Source: Blastomyces gilchristii SLH14081
Taxonomy: Eukaryota; Ascomycota; Eurotiomycetes; Onygenales; Ajellomycetaceae
DNA: 64,000 bases
Assembly: GCF_000003855.2 (NCBI RefSeq)
Contig: NW_003101667.1
Span: 593,012 to 657,011 of the forward strand
Direction: 5' to 3'
A model generated the notes under the pieces. It was not told the DNA's origin. It worked only from the letters and a program-made list of their open reading frames with translations, and ran no database searches. This document shows, piece after piece, positions 24,595-37,145 of the stretch. The stretch's first letter is position 1, and every line of letters begins with the position of its first letter. The position numbers were made by a program, and so were the translations under genes.

Positions 24595-27500
24595 AGTGTC
24601 TGTTACATCAGATAGCATATCTTGCTCTTATTATAAGAGAGTATCTGTCATTGAGTTCTGACTGTCAGAGTGATAGTGTATCATGAAATGAAAACAGCTT
24701 AATAGCTCAGATTATTGCATTTATCATTTGATAAGCTTATAAGTGATAGTGAACTGTTTGAGATTTTTATAATCTGTGATTATCTCAAATTTAAAGACAT
24801 CTCAGAGTTCAGAGTCTCATTCTTCTAAACAGTGTACAATTGTAAGAAGTTTCTTATCATAGATCTTATAGTTGCATTCAGCAGGACTCAGTTTCTTAGA
24901 TATGAAGATGTATAATTATAAGATATCTTTATTATTACATTGCAATATAGCTCTCTCTATAACATAGTCAGAGAAGTCAGTTAAAACAACTATTTCATAA
25001 TCAGAGTTAAATATTATTAGCAGAGAGATGTTAATAAACATCTTCTTTATCTGTGTGAATGCAGCTTCAGTGTTCACTGATCACTGAAATACTAAGTTCT
25101 TCTTAATGAGTTCTGTAAGTGATCTCACAATATCTGAGAAGTTTCATATAAATCACTGATAGAAGTTAGTAAATCTGATGAAGCTTTGTACATCTTTCAC
25201 AGTATGTAAAGCTTTTCATTCAAGAATAGTGAAGACTTTCTCAGAATTCATTCAAATCTTCTTATCAGCTTCTATGATAAAACCTAGATATTTTGTACTC
25301 TTGACTTTGAAATCATACTTATCAATATCTATTAATAGTTCTGCTTCTTATAATTGTTGTAATATTCTTCATATGTGTTCTTGATATTCTTTTCTGAACT
25401 CATCAGTGAAGATGAGAATATTATTAAGATATACAGATGCAAAGTTATTAAGGAAATCTTGAAGTGCTCAGTTAATATACTTCTGAAATATACTGAGTGC
25501 ATTAGCCAGTTCAAAGAGTGTGACTACTTATTTAAAGAGATTATAATATGTTCAGAATGCTATAAGTCATTCATCTTCTTCAGTGATATAAATCTTATGA
25601 AATGCAGTAATGACATCTAGTTTTGTAAACTATTGAGCTTGTTCAATACAAGCTAGAGTTTCATTGATAAGAGATAAAGAATAGTAATTCTTCTTAGTTA
25701 ATCTGTTTAATTCTCAATAGTTTACACAGAATTGAAGTTCTTCACCTGATTTCTTTGCAAAGAGAATAGAAGCTGCAGTGAAAGAGTTACTAATATGTAT
25801 AAATCTCTTATTCAACAGATCATTGAGTGTCTTCTGAAGAAGAAGAAGTTCATCTTAAGACATATTATAAAGAGAGTCTTATGATGACTTGAGATTCTTA
25901 TCATTTTTCTTTTCTAACTTGATACTGTGATTCACTTCTGAGCCTTTTAAGAGAAGTATATTTGTAATGTTATCTTATCAGAAGATATCTAGATATTCAT
26001 GATATTATTGAGAGAGTTCTGTATAAGAATCTGTTATTATAGTATAAGATAACTTCTCTAGAGCTTTCTTGATATTGATCAGGCTGATGAAATAGATTGT
26101 CACATGATTCTGCTTTCAGTGATCTTTTCAGTGACTTCTTTTTCAGAGCATTTCATAAGTGTTGACAGAGATCTGTGTCAGATTCATAGTCTTGTGAATA
26201 TCATCTTTGTAAATCCTATCATTGTTAGAAAATATTAAGCTCCTGTTTCAAATATTCAATAAGATATCTTGTTCAGATAGTCAGATGAGTTCTAATATAA
26301 GATTATAATTGAGATTATTAACTTCATATGTGTAGGCATCTTCATGTTAATATTCTCTAACATCTATGTTTAACTTCACTATGTAATGAGTACAAATGTC
26401 TTTTGAGTCATCAAATTCTGTGAGAAGTCAGAGTTTTAATAAGAGAATATACTGAAGGTTATAATGTCTTATAACTGAAGATTTAATCATTGTATAATAA
26501 CATAGACTGCTGTCTATCATCACTTTCATATTATACATGTTATCTATCACAGTAGATACAAGAATAACATTCATTATCATTTTCTCTTTAAATTGTTGTT
26601 GTCTCATCTCTTCAAGCTTCTATTTGTGAATTTGAACAGAAGCTAATCTTTTCTCTGTTTTATCAAAGTGTTCTCATAGTTATCTTCTGAATCTTTCTTC
26701 AATACAATGTGATTGACACAGACTGCTAGTGTTAATCTTTCTTTTGAACATGAAGATATATAGGCTGATTGACAGTTGAAAGTGATATATTCTGATTGAT
26801 TACAATTAATGTACATCTCTCATTGACATCAATCAGTGACTTCTTCAGAAGTGATCTCAGAGACTCAGAAGCCTGTTTGAATGATGAAAACTCTTGTTTA
26901 TATATAGATATTTGAGTTCACTCAATTCATAGCATCTGCATTGTCATTCTTCAGCACAGATGTATGAGTGACTGAGATGTAACATCTTATATCACTGTTC
27001 TGTATACTCTTGAGCTTGATAAGATAATCATTTAATGTTCAGAGTTGTATGCAGAAGTCTTTATAAGTTGAGTCTTTGTCTACACTTATAAGAGTCTGTA
27101 AGAGTTTGAAAGTTAATGTCTTCTTGAGTATACTAATCTTTATTTGATTCTCTTAAGATTGATCACCTGCTTCTAGAATCTTGATGTCAAAGTCAGAAAT
27201 AAATGTTGTAAGAGAAGTGTTTCTCTGTTAAGCACTCTGTAACTAATCTAATACTTTCTCTTACATAGCAGTGTCTTGAAACAGAATATCAAGATATTTT
27301 ATGATATTATCAGGTGTTTACAATGCTAATTTACATGCTTTCATTCATGAATAAAACTTCTGTCTCATACAATTCTTCAATTGTTCATTAATATATAAAT
27401 CTTGATTAATTAGTGAACTGATAACATCTTCATCTACACTTAGTTTTGCAAGTATTTTCAATCTTCATGATGAATAGAGAGTGAGATCAGAAGTATTGAA

Positions 27501-28060
27501 ATATACAGAAGCATTTAAGTATTTCTTTAATATTTATATTGTGTTTATATTTGATTCTGTCAGTGTTGAAATTGTCTGTGCAGAGGTTTCTTGTTGAAAC
27601 AATTATTGAATTTCTTTATCTTAATATTATTAAGTTGCATGTATATCAGCTATCTGTTCTTATTATAATTTCAATATTACTCAGAGTTATTGTAGTACTG
27701 TGTCTATACTTATATTCAAGAGTTCTTTCATATTATCAGTAGACATAGCTATATTATTTATTAGATATATGATATCTGTGAAATCTGAAGAAGTGTAATT
27801 ATATAAATATCTTATATATCTAAGATGTCAGAACTCTCAGATCTTTCACTGACATTCTCTTTGTAAAATCTTGATACAGAGTCAGAATGACTGATGAGTA
27901 AGCTTCTATCTAGAGACTCAGTGTCTGCTTAACTGATTGATTATTTCTCTATTTCTTATATGTTATTATGTGTTCAGATATCTCAGTAGGTAATTGTTTC
28001 TAATGAGAAGATGATAAATGTAAATAATCATTTCTAATAAGAAGATGATGAATGTTTAAG
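24595..28060 (-). pseudogene. gypsy1b gag-PR-RT-RNase H part (dead)
   Basis: This is the reverse complement of gypsy1c 11000-14450. RNase H is at about 24600-25050. RT is at about 25050-25950, with its catalytic box near 25405-25430 changed to YLNN. A protease-like stretch lies at about 26300-26600, a zinc knuckle near 26790 with His changed to Tyr, then gag to about 28000. Stops occur in all frames, and decay is heavier than in gypsy1c. Confidence 0.8.
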
Positions 28061-28356
28061 TGTAAGAGACCTATGCTGAATAGATTGATATGACATTTAT
28101 AGATCTTATAATGCAAAAGTGAAAAATGTTAAAGAAGGAAAAGAAAGAGAAAGTGTGAGAATCAGTGATCAGAGTGAATATTTATATATGTATGTAATAA
28201 TGTATACAGTGAAGCTTCGGGGTGAAAGAATAGAAATTCTGTGAGTTTTTCAGCTGAGAATCAGCGATTGAGAATAACCGAGAATCAGAGCTTTCAGCGA
28301 AATCTATGAAGTGTAATGAAATAGTTTATATAATTGATCAGATGCAGTCTGTCACA
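28061..28356 (-). repeat. gypsy1b 5' LTR (296 bp)
   Basis: On the plus strand it starts TGTAAGAG and ends TGTCACA, the reverse complement of the gypsy1 LTR ends. It is followed by gypsy1d LTR sequence from 28357, showing LTR-into-LTR insertion. Confidence 0.87.
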
Positions 28357-28457
28357 TTCTCACACTTTCTCTTTTTGTTTTTCTTCTCTAATGTTTTTCA
28401 CTTTTATTATATAAAATCTATATATTATACTGATCTATTCAGTATAGGCCTCTTATA
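28357..28457 (+). repeat. gypsy1d 5' LTR, right fragment
   Basis: This is the last about 100 bp of a gypsy1 LTR, ending CTCTTATA where intact copies end CTCTTACA. The left part was displaced by the insertion of gypsy1b. Confidence 0.85.
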
Positions 28458-28767
28458 CTTAGAAAATATTTATTATCTTCTCATTAGAAATTATTATTCA
28501 TTGAAAAGATACCTGAACATGTAACAATATATAAGAAATAGAGAAATAAATAATCAGTTAAGTGAACATTGAGTTTCTAGATAAAAGCTTACTTATCAGT
28601 TACTCTGACTCTGTAACAAGATCTTATAAAGAGAATATCAGTGAAAGATCTGAGAGTTCTGACATCTTAGATGTATGAGATATTTATACAATTATACTTC
28701 TTCTGATTTTGATGAACTCTCATACACAGATATTACACATTTAATAAATAATATAGTCATGTCTACT

Positions 28768-29133
28768 TTATTATTATTATTCTTCCATTATACTCATATG
28801 CAAGCGGAGCTTATGATGAGTCCTTGTGTGATGTTAAATACAGGCCAAGTGTTGATTATACAGGAGGAAATACAGGTGTTGAGACCATGTCAAGATAACA
28901 AGAAACATAGGAAATACAAAGGAGTGACAATTAAATACATGCGATAATAACTTCCCATCCCAGGAACATAGAGCAATTTATTGAAGTGATTTGTACACCT
29001 CTGTATTTATTAGAAATCTGAGGTGCTTGAGTTCCGGATTTAATGTATCCCCTGCGGTTTCGAACCCACACGCCTTGGTTTCCCACGCCAAGGCGCTACC
29101 AGGTGGCCGCATTAACCATTCGGCCACTGGGGC
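28768..29133 (-). mobile_element. tRNA-derived SINE, copy B
   Basis: Read on the minus strand, it starts GCCCCAGTGGCCGAATGG. It contains a Pol III A box (TGGCCGAATGG, 29116-29126) and a perfect B box (GGTTCGAAACC, 29056-29066), then an unrelated body and a short AAT/TAA tail at 28768-28781. The TSD is 14 bp, TAGTCATGTCTACT, at 28754-28767 and 29134-29147. The head resembles class II (Ser/Leu) tRNA. It is inserted in gypsy1d gag. Confidence 0.92.
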
Positions 29134-29247
29134 TAGTCATGTCTACTGATAACATGAGAGAACTCTTAAATACAAGTATAGACATAGTATTATTATTATT
29201 ATTATTCTTCAATTATAGATGTATGCAGTCAGAGACTATGACATCTA

Positions 29248-29269
29248 CCTGAGAACTTTAATTCTCAGG
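29248..29269. other. LINE B 3' UTR hairpin
   Basis: CCTGAGAACTTTAATTCTCAGG folds into an 8-bp stem with a 6-base loop. It is the counterpart of hairpins in LINE A and LINE C. Confidence 0.65.
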
Positions 29270-29577
29270 GTTTTTTCTATGTCTGTAAAGTTAACTATTG
29301 TACATTCATCAATTTCAGATATGCAAAATCAGAAAATTCCAGCTCAGAATACAAAAACTGTTTACAAATTGCAGTGTTTTAACATCTTTTAATACTTTGA
29401 AACCATTTGACACTATCATGACAAAAGAAAAGAGAGAAAGAACACAGTCTCAAAGATAGACACATTAAATAGATAGATAGAAAGAAATTGAAAGAAAAAG
29501 ATACAGAAAAAGATAAAGTAAAGAGAGACTATAACAAAACAAATTATTAAAAGAGAGTGTATAGCTGTTTTAACAGA

Positions 29578-32500
29578 CTATATCTGATTGATTTCCTCCT
29601 CTTCATATTCAGATAATTCTGAATTTAGCCATTTTCTTATAGCTGCTTGAGTTTCTGATAGAAAGTCTATTAAGTATTTAATTCCTGTCTCAGTTGAGAA
29701 TAAGAATCTCATATTTAATTGATTTAGATCATACTTCTCTTTCAATCTGGCTCTGAGACTATTGTATAATGCACAGTGCATTATAATATGCTCAGGGTTC
29801 TCATTTGTATTACAGAATGAGCATTCTATTGAGTCAAATCTATCATCAAATCTTTGTATATAAGATTTGAAATAGCCATGTCCTAGTTTCAGCTGTATTA
29901 TAGATGAGAATATTTTCTTTTTACATTTAATTGAACAAGATTTCCACTTGAGTTTTGTTTCAAATCTTGAATAATGTATACTCTTCTTTTGTTTCTGCCA
30001 GCTTTCATTCCACTTGTCTAAACAAGATTCTTTTATTTTTCTCTTTATAAAAGACCAGGATACAATTTTTTGAACAGATCTGCTTAATTCTGCACCCTTT
30101 TTTGCAGCTGAATCAGCCAATTCATTGCCATGAATATTCATATGAGCAGGAACCCAGTGTAGATGAATTCTCAGCTTTGATATTCTTCTCTTTTGAATTT
30201 TTAAAACAGAGTTTAAGATCAGTTCAAGATTCATTTGATCATTATGAATCTGACTATTTCTAAGTCTTTTTAAAGCAGCTTGACTATCAGAGAATATTCA
30301 TGTCTCTTTCAAACAATTTCCTCTTTTATGAGATTTTATTTCAATGAGTTTGAAAGCTTTCACTATTGCAAATAGTTCAGCATCAAAGACTTCACATTCA
30401 GAGCCTAGATTTCAGAAATCTGAGATAAAATTAATATTATCTTCAGTATAAGCAATGCCTGTGCCTAATCTATTCAAGTTCTCATTTTTTGAGCCATCTG
30501 AATAAATCAGAATAGAGTCTTTTATATTGATTGTAGAAGTTCTCTTCAAATGCTGTTCATATTCTTTCTCTTTTGATAGTTCACTTATTTGTAAGTCTAT
30601 AAGAGATTCAAGCTTTTTTCTTCAGAAAGATAACTTCTCATGATCAACTTTTTCAACATTTAAAGAAGAAAATTGATTTTTAATCAGAGAGCATAGTCTG
30701 TACAGTTGAGAAGGCATTTTCTTTAAAGAATTATTTTCATTTCAATCAAGAAATCTATTCCAATCCAGTTCATTTCCAGAGTTAATTGATGGAAATGAAG
30801 AAGAGACTCTTTCTGTGATTATATGATTTGAGCTCATCTTTACAACTCTCAGAGCATAGTTCATACAGGCCTTTTCAAATCTAATAGCAGAAGGAGGAAT
30901 TGAAGCTTCAATTTCCATTGCTTTAATAGGAGATGATTTGAATGCTTTCAGAATTCTTCTCAAGGCTCTGTTTTGCAGACTTTGAAAGAGTTCAGTGAAA
31001 TTCCCTTGATTATTCCATCAAACTTGAACTTCATAATCAGCTACTGATGTAATACAGGCTATATATAACTGTCTCATAGCCTGGAAGGATAGATCTCTCT
31101 CTGTATTTGATAGTCTGATTATGTTGTTCAATAGTCTTTCTGCCTTGACAGTTCTCTGTTGAATGTGATATTTAAAATTCAACTTGGAGTTTAACCATAC
31201 TCCTAATCATTTGACATTTACACTGGGTTTAATCTCTCTATTTAAAAGAGTTAGAGATAGTTCTTTCTCATTGAATCTAGAAAAGAAATGAATTAACTCA
31301 GTTTTATTCATATCAAATTGAATTTGATTGATATCTGCTCTAACAAAGATTTTCTTTGCAGCTTCTTCAATTACTTTCAAATTCTCTTTGATAGTTTTTG
31401 AGCTGTAGACTAGACCAATATCATCCATATAACTCGGAGATTGCACTATTCTCATATTTCTATTTTTGAATAGATATGCAGTGTATATTGCAAATAAAAT
31501 GAGTGAGATTGAAGACCTCTGTGATACTCCTATTTTTATCTCAGTCTTGTCTTGTTTCATTCCATCAAAGAAGAGTTGTATAATTCTTTTAGACATAAAA
31601 CAGTTAACTCATTTTATTAGAGAAAGTGGCAGTTTTAATATCTTCAATGTCTGAATTAACTTTGACTTTGAAACATGATCAAATGCTTCTTTTATATCAA
31701 TAAAAACTGCAGTTGAGACCAGACTCTCATGCTTTGCTATTTGAATATCATGAACAACTGAGAGAACAGTGTCAATTGCAGAACACTGTTTTCTATCTCT
31801 CATTTGTTCACTGAATAAAAGAGAATCATCTATAGAGCTTATAAAAGATAGTTGAGTAGCTATTATCTTTTCTAAAACCTTTCCTAGGCAGTTCAATAGA
31901 GATATTACTCTATATGACTTAGGAATTGAAGTTTTTCTATTAGGTTTTGCAAGAATCACTTCAGTGGCTTCTCTCCAGCATTCAGGATGATATTCATTTT
32001 TCAAGAGATTGAAAAAGAGCTCAAAATACTCATTCTTTAAGTAGGAATATGTATTTTGAATAATCAAGTGATTAATTGAATCAGGACCTGCAGCAGTTTT
32101 AACAGAACTTGAGAAGATAGCTGACTCTAATTCATCTTGTGTAAGATCAGGCCATTCTCAGTCATTTTCATCAATGTAGTTGAGAAGTGATATATTCTCT
32201 TCCTCTGAATCTGAATCTGAATCTGGTGAGTTCTGAAAGAGAATTCTTATGAAAGCTTGACATTTTTCCTCAAAAGAGTTTGCTGTATATGATTCATTCT
32301 GAAACTCATATTCTAGAGCTGGAAGTTTTGCTACACTTCTTGTTTTAGTATAGTTAAAAGCTTTAAAAACTTCCTTTCCTTGTGCTTCTTCAAGAAATTT
32401 ATTCCAGCAGTCTGTTTTAGCTCTTTTAATATCTGAAAAATATTCATTTCTGACAGCTTTGAACTCTTCATCAGATATTACATCATTCTTCCAATCTCTT

Positions 32501-33540
32501 CTAGCAGTAGCTAATTCTTTTCTTTTAGATAAGATATTCTCATTCCATCAAGGTTTTGAATACTCAGAAGATTTTCTTTTTGAAATATTATCTCTAACAC
32601 TTGTTAGGATAATAGATGTAATAAGCTTCACTCTATTCTCAAGCATTTCATTTGAGATATCTTGATCAGAATTCCAATATAGCTCATTCTGTCTTTCAGA
32701 TTTTAACAGTTTTATACTTTCTTCAACTGCTTTCCAATCAGCTTTTTCAAAGTTATACTGATTAGAGAGAAGAGGATTTTCACTCATTTGTTTTTCACTC
32801 AGTTCAATATCAAATTGAATAATCTCATGACCTGATCCTGATGTCTCATTTGAATCAATAAACCAGTTTACAAGTCTTCTTTTCATTAGATTTTGTGACA
32901 TGAATGTTAGATCTATGATAGACTTCTGTTTCATGTCTTTTCTAAAGAATGTTTATTGATCAGACTTATTAACCAAATCTATTGAATGCTCAAAGGTTCA
33001 TTCAACCAGATTATCAGCTCTCACTGCTCTCTTGCATTCTGAATTTCATCAGGGATGATGTGCATTGAAATCTCCTGCAATTATAGAGTTTCTTGATGGA
33101 GTTATGTTCAGAAATCCTCTATCAATTGTCCAGATATTGTTATTTTCCTTCAATGACTTTTCATTATAGATATTTATGAGCTGTATAGTATCAAACTCAT
33201 TTTCTTTATCTATAATATCACCCACCAGAATATCAGGGTCAGACATGATATCAAATCTTAGATTAAATTGATATCTTGATCTCTTTCTTCCATAGATCAC
33301 TACTCTTGACTTTATCTCAGACTTTTGAGGTAAAAAGCAGTAGTAGCTTGAATGAGAAATGACATATTTTTGCTCAGCATCAAAATTCGGCTCCTGAAGC
33401 AGTACAAAATCAACTTTCTGTTCAAATGCAATCTGAAGACAAGAATAAATGCAATTTGAGTTTCTATTCACATTATTTTGAATAAATGTGATTTTTGAAG
33501 AGTTTTTAAACTTTTTTTGTTGTTTTTGTTGTATATTCAT
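29578..33540 (-). pseudogene. LINE B ORF2: endonuclease, RT, RNase H, zinc finger
   Basis: The frame of about 1320 codons keeps one register from ATG 33540 to the stop at 29578. Domains in order: APE-like endonuclease (GDFNAHHP about 33049-33075), RT (AFDHVSKSK about 31670, catalytic YMDD about 31420), RNase H (YSDGSK about 30510, AELFAI about 30345, WVPAHMNIHGNELAD about 30120) and a C-terminal CCHC finger (about 29790-29830). It would nick target DNA and copy its own RNA there. Inactivating stops are mostly TGA at tryptophans, for example two adjacent after HHP near 33045 and one in FSDSQ-flanking sequence near 30300. The longest open piece is 218 codons. Confidence 0.92.
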
Positions 33541-33563
33541 ACTAAAAGAGAGTAGAGAAGAAT

Positions 33564-35177
33564 CTAATCACTATCATCAGATAGTAGATTATAACTGTTC
33601 TGAAAAGTAGGAATCTCAACTGCTTGCATTATATCTAGTTTATCACCAGAGTCATTTCTCAATTCTCTAATCTTAACAGGAGTTTGAGGATTCAAATTCT
33701 GTTTACATTTCACTGGAGAATTGAAGTTTGAAGACTTAGATAATTGAGAGTTTCTTCTTTTTGAGCTTGCAGTTGTGAGTTTACTGGCTTGACTCTTCTC
33801 TTCAGTTCTAGATTGACTTTGAGCTTCATCTTTTCTCCAGTTCTTTTAAGTTCTAGGAGCAAACATACATTCTTTTGAGCTAGATGCATGTTTTTCTTTG
33901 CAATTAGAGCACTTAAGCAGAGTATGTTGACAAATTTCACCTCTTTTTGAGCATGTTTCACATTTATGCTCACTAGTTTTATGATCTCTGGCACAGAATG
34001 CACATTTTGAGTCTCTAAAATATGAGATTGCAAAGTGTCCATATCTTTGACAGTTTGAACACTGTGTTTGAGCTTTGAGATTCATTCTTGAGTCTTTGTA
34101 TTCATGAACTCTCATTTTCAAACCTGCTACTCTTACTTCAGAGATCTTTGACTGTTCAAGTGTTTTTGTATATACTAGAACAGAGGCATTTCTCCTGCTT
34201 TGTCTGAACTCAATTGAATTTAGTCATACAGGCTCCTTTCTCAGTTGAATGGAGTTGTATTCTTTCAATTCATTTTTGAGAAGTAGTATTTCTTCTTCAC
34301 AGTCAAAAATTTCAACTGAAATATCATGAAGAATGAATTTGTCTCACTTTTCATCTCTTTCAGATAGAATTGTTGTGTTTAGCAAAGATTCTACTGCTGA
34401 CTTTCAGAGATTCTCATTCTGAATAAGGAATTCAGCACTGAATTCAGGCATTGTAGTCAGAATGATGGAGTTTTCAAAGAATGATGGCTCAATTGAAGCT
34501 ATAACTGGTTTTTGAACTTCAATATCAGTCATCAACTGAGAAAAGAACTGCTGATTAATTTCATTTCTGATTCTGAAAATGAGATTTGAGTTTAGCTTGT
34601 TTCTTTGCAGAATGTCCTGGTTTGAGACTTTGAGAATAAGTCTTCTATTTCTGGAGATTTGGAAGTTTTTCTCTTTTTGCATTTTCTTTTCCACTTTTCT
34701 ATGAATAGAGGCATGAGCAGTATTCTTCTCAGTTTTCTTGGGATTTTGAGCTGGTTTTGAGACAGCAGGTTTAGAGACAGCAGATTCAGCTGCTTGAGCA
34801 TATGTTTTCTTCTGATTCAAAGAAGAAGAAGAAGTAGGAAGAAAGAAAGAAGAAGAGCAAGATGAAGAGTCAGTGATTGTACTAGGAATTTTCAAGGTTT
34901 TTTGAACTGTGTTTGAGATTCCAAGTTTGAACTTGATCACCTCCTGTAGTTGTCTAGCCTGAGCATGAAGAATTAACAGAACTTCTTCATTCATCTCACT
35001 CAGACACTGCTTTCCAAGAATCTTGCTTGCTTTTTCAAGTTCCTGTATTTCAAGAACTTGTTGTTTCTCTATTTCTTCTTTCTTTCTTCTCTTCAGAATT
35101 TCAATCTCAGGAATAGCATTTGAGAAAGCATCTTTTTCCACATCAACTGAGTGTATTTTTGAACTCATTGTTTTCAC
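33564..35177 (-). pseudogene. LINE B ORF1: gag-like protein with three zinc knuckles
   Basis: About 537 codons in one register, from Met 35177 to TAG 33564-33566, 23 bases before the ORF2 start. The N-terminal 257 codons are open, charged and coiled-coil-like with a Ser-rich linker. Then come knuckles CSNCQRYGHF (last Cys lost to Tyr), CAFCARDHK...C and CSNCKEKHASSSKEC near 34060-33870. ORF1 proteins of this type coat the LINE RNA. TGA stops replace tryptophans after residue 257 and near 33845. Confidence 0.88.
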
Positions 35178-35407
35178 TCAATGAAAAGTTGGTCAGACTG
35201 TTTCAATTGAGATATTTCTAAGTCTGTTTTCAATTGAAAAGTTGGTCAGACTGTTTCAAAAGAAGAATAAAAGACTTTTGTGTATAAAACACCTGATTTT
35301 TTTCACACTAGTTCAGTAACTAGGTTAGATTTTTGAAGAGAATCTAATAAACTAAAATTGATTTTTAAGATAAATCAATCAAATCTTTACAATCTCTTTC
35401 TTGAGAT
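35178..35407 (-). promoter_or_regulatory. LINE B 5' UTR with 25 bp direct repeats
   Basis: Two identical 25 bp units begin TGAAAAGTTGGTCAGAC at 35182-35206 and 35235-35259 (53 bp period). They lie between the element's 5' end and ORF1. Internal promoters of LINEs lie here, so the repeats are candidate promoter modules, but that role is inferred only from position. Confidence 0.5.
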
Positions 35408-35423
35408 AGTATAGACATAGTAT

Positions 35424-36849
35424 CACAGTGACTCTGACCAATGTTAAAATTATAATAACAACAGATAGCTGATACACATGTGACTTAATTATATCAATAT
35501 AAACAAATTCAATAATTATTTCAACAAGAAATCTCTGCACAGACAATTTCAACATCAATTGAATCAGAGATAGTATGAATACTGAAGAAATATCTAGATA
35601 CTCTGTATATTTTAATACTTCTAATCTCACTCTCTACCTGTTATGAAGATTGAACATGCTCATGAAACTAAGTGTAGATGAAGATGTCATTAGTTTATTA
35701 ACTAATCAAGATTGATATATCAATGATCAATTGAAAGATTATATGAAACAGAAGTTTCCTTTATAAATAAAGGCATGTGAATCAGTGTTATATACATCTG
35801 ATAATATTATTAGACATCTCAATGTTCTGTTCAGAGACACTGCTATATAACAGAAGATATTAGATTGATTACAGAGTGTCTGACAGAGAAATACTTCTCT
35901 TATAATATTTATTTCTCATTTTAACACTAAGGTTCTAGAAGCAGATAATCAATCTTAAGGGAATTGAATGAAGATTAGTATGCTTAAGAAGAAACTAACT
36001 TTTAAACTCTTATAAGCTCTTATAAATGTAGATGAAGATCTGACTTATAAAGACTTCTGTATATAACTTCAAATACTGAATGACTGTCTTATCAAGCTTA
36101 AGAGTATACAGAACAGCAGTAGAAGATATTACATTTCAGTCACTTATAATCTTCTTCTACATGCAGAGATTGTCATCAATGACTGAGATACTGTTTCAAC
36201 AGATGTAAGCCTGTTCTTTCTTACATATGATTATCACATGAAGATGTTGAATCTTCTAGAAATCACACAGTTCACACTGAACCTCTGCAGTTCAATTCAG
36301 ATCACTGATAACATAGTAACAAAGCTCTGAGATGCTCATGGCTGAGCAGAAACCTTCATAATAAGTGCTAAATAAGATTAAGAGAATTAAGTCAATGTTC
36401 AGTGAGATCTCACTGAGTAATATAAGATAGAAGATCTTGTATACTTGAATCTTAAAAATATACAGATCACATACTTATCTTATACATTGAATTATTATCA
36501 TGTGAGATACATAGTAATAAAAGTTCTAAGCAGTCACAACTACTATCTTAATACTCTATCAGAGATTTATAATATGTTTCATATAAGCTTACTCTGCTAT
36601 ACTATCAGTGACTTATTTTCTTCTCAACTGACTTCTGACTGATAACTGTCAGAGATCATAGAAGAAGATAATAAACTTAAATGAGAGATTAAAGATATTT
36701 CTGATGAAAGATCACACAGCTGTAGCTGATAATATCTTATGAAATAAGTTAATTACAATTATCTGATCTGAATCTCAGACTCCATGCTATTTAATACAGT
36801 AGCTCTTGACTAATGAGAACTGTACTTACTTTCAGAAAGAGAGAGCTAA
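35424..36849 (+). pseudogene. gypsy1d gag-integrase deletion fusion (dead)
   Basis: The sequence matches gypsy1c gag (about 11310-12035) up to about 36150 and then gypsy1c integrase from about 15375, including the chromodomain region (about 36690-36830). The switch occurs in an AT-rich ATA-type microhomology. Stops are abundant. Confidence 0.8.
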
Positions 36850-37145
36850 TGTAACAGACTGCATCTGATCAATTATATAGACTATTTCATTACACTTCAT
36901 AGATTTCTACTGAAAGCTTTGATTCTCAGTCACTGATCAATTTTTGATCTGAAAGCTCTGATTCTCAGCTAAGAAACTTATGAAGTTTCTATTCTCTTAC
37001 TTCAAAGCTTCATCTTGTATATATATAAATATTTACTCTGATTGCTGATTCCTGCGCTTTCTCTTTTTTCTTCTCTAATTTTTTTCACTTTTGTTATATA
37101 AGATCTATATCTTAATACCAATCTATTTAGTGTAGGCCTTTTACA
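36850..37145 (+). repeat. gypsy1d 3' LTR (296 bp)
   Basis: It begins TGTAACAGACTGC and ends CTTTTACA, and aligns along its length with other gypsy1 LTRs. From 37146 the sequence is copia1 protease. Confidence 0.88.

Larger units (their letters stand above)
2903..28356 (-). mobile_element. Ty3/gypsy element gypsy1b, interrupted
   Basis: This is a minus-strand gypsy1 copy. Integrase sequence lies at 2903-3935, and RNase H, RT, protease, gag and the 5' LTR lie at 24595-28356. The two parts become continuous when the Z element (3936-24594) is removed, and the duplicated AGTG at both junctions fits that insertion. Its 3' end lies left of the window because gypsy1a inserted at 2902/2903. The element itself landed in the 5' LTR of gypsy1d, which resumes at 28357. 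Confidence 0.85.
29191..35407 (-). mobile_element. LINE B, full-length Tad-like non-LTR retrotransposon
   Basis: This 6.2 kb minus-strand element has a 5' UTR with a 25 bp direct repeat, ORF1 (33564-35177), ORF2 (29578-33540), a 3' UTR with a hairpin, and a TAA-repeat tail. The 16-bp TSD AGTATAGACATAGTAT lies at 29175-29190 and 35408-35423. The ORF1 knuckles, APE endonuclease, RT and RNase H are those of the Tad/I group. It is the reference copy for LINE A and LINE C. Confidence 0.94.
28357..37145 (+). mobile_element. Ty3/gypsy element gypsy1d, internally deleted
   Basis: This is a plus-strand gypsy1 copy. It has the right part of the 5' LTR (28357-28457), gag pieces (28458-28767, 29148-29190, 35424 to about 36150), an integrase/chromodomain piece (about 36150-36849) and the 3' LTR. 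About 3.3 kb of gag-end/PR/RT/RH is missing at about 36150. A SINE (28768-29133) and LINE B (29191-35407) are inserted in gag. It lies within copia1, which resumes at 37146. Confidence 0.87.

Noticed and set aside
28975..29133. A functional tRNA-Ser/Leu gene at the head of the SINE
   Set aside because: The A and B boxes are good but a normal acceptor and anticodon arm cannot be drawn. The head is fused to a repeated body with a TSD, so it is a SINE promoter.
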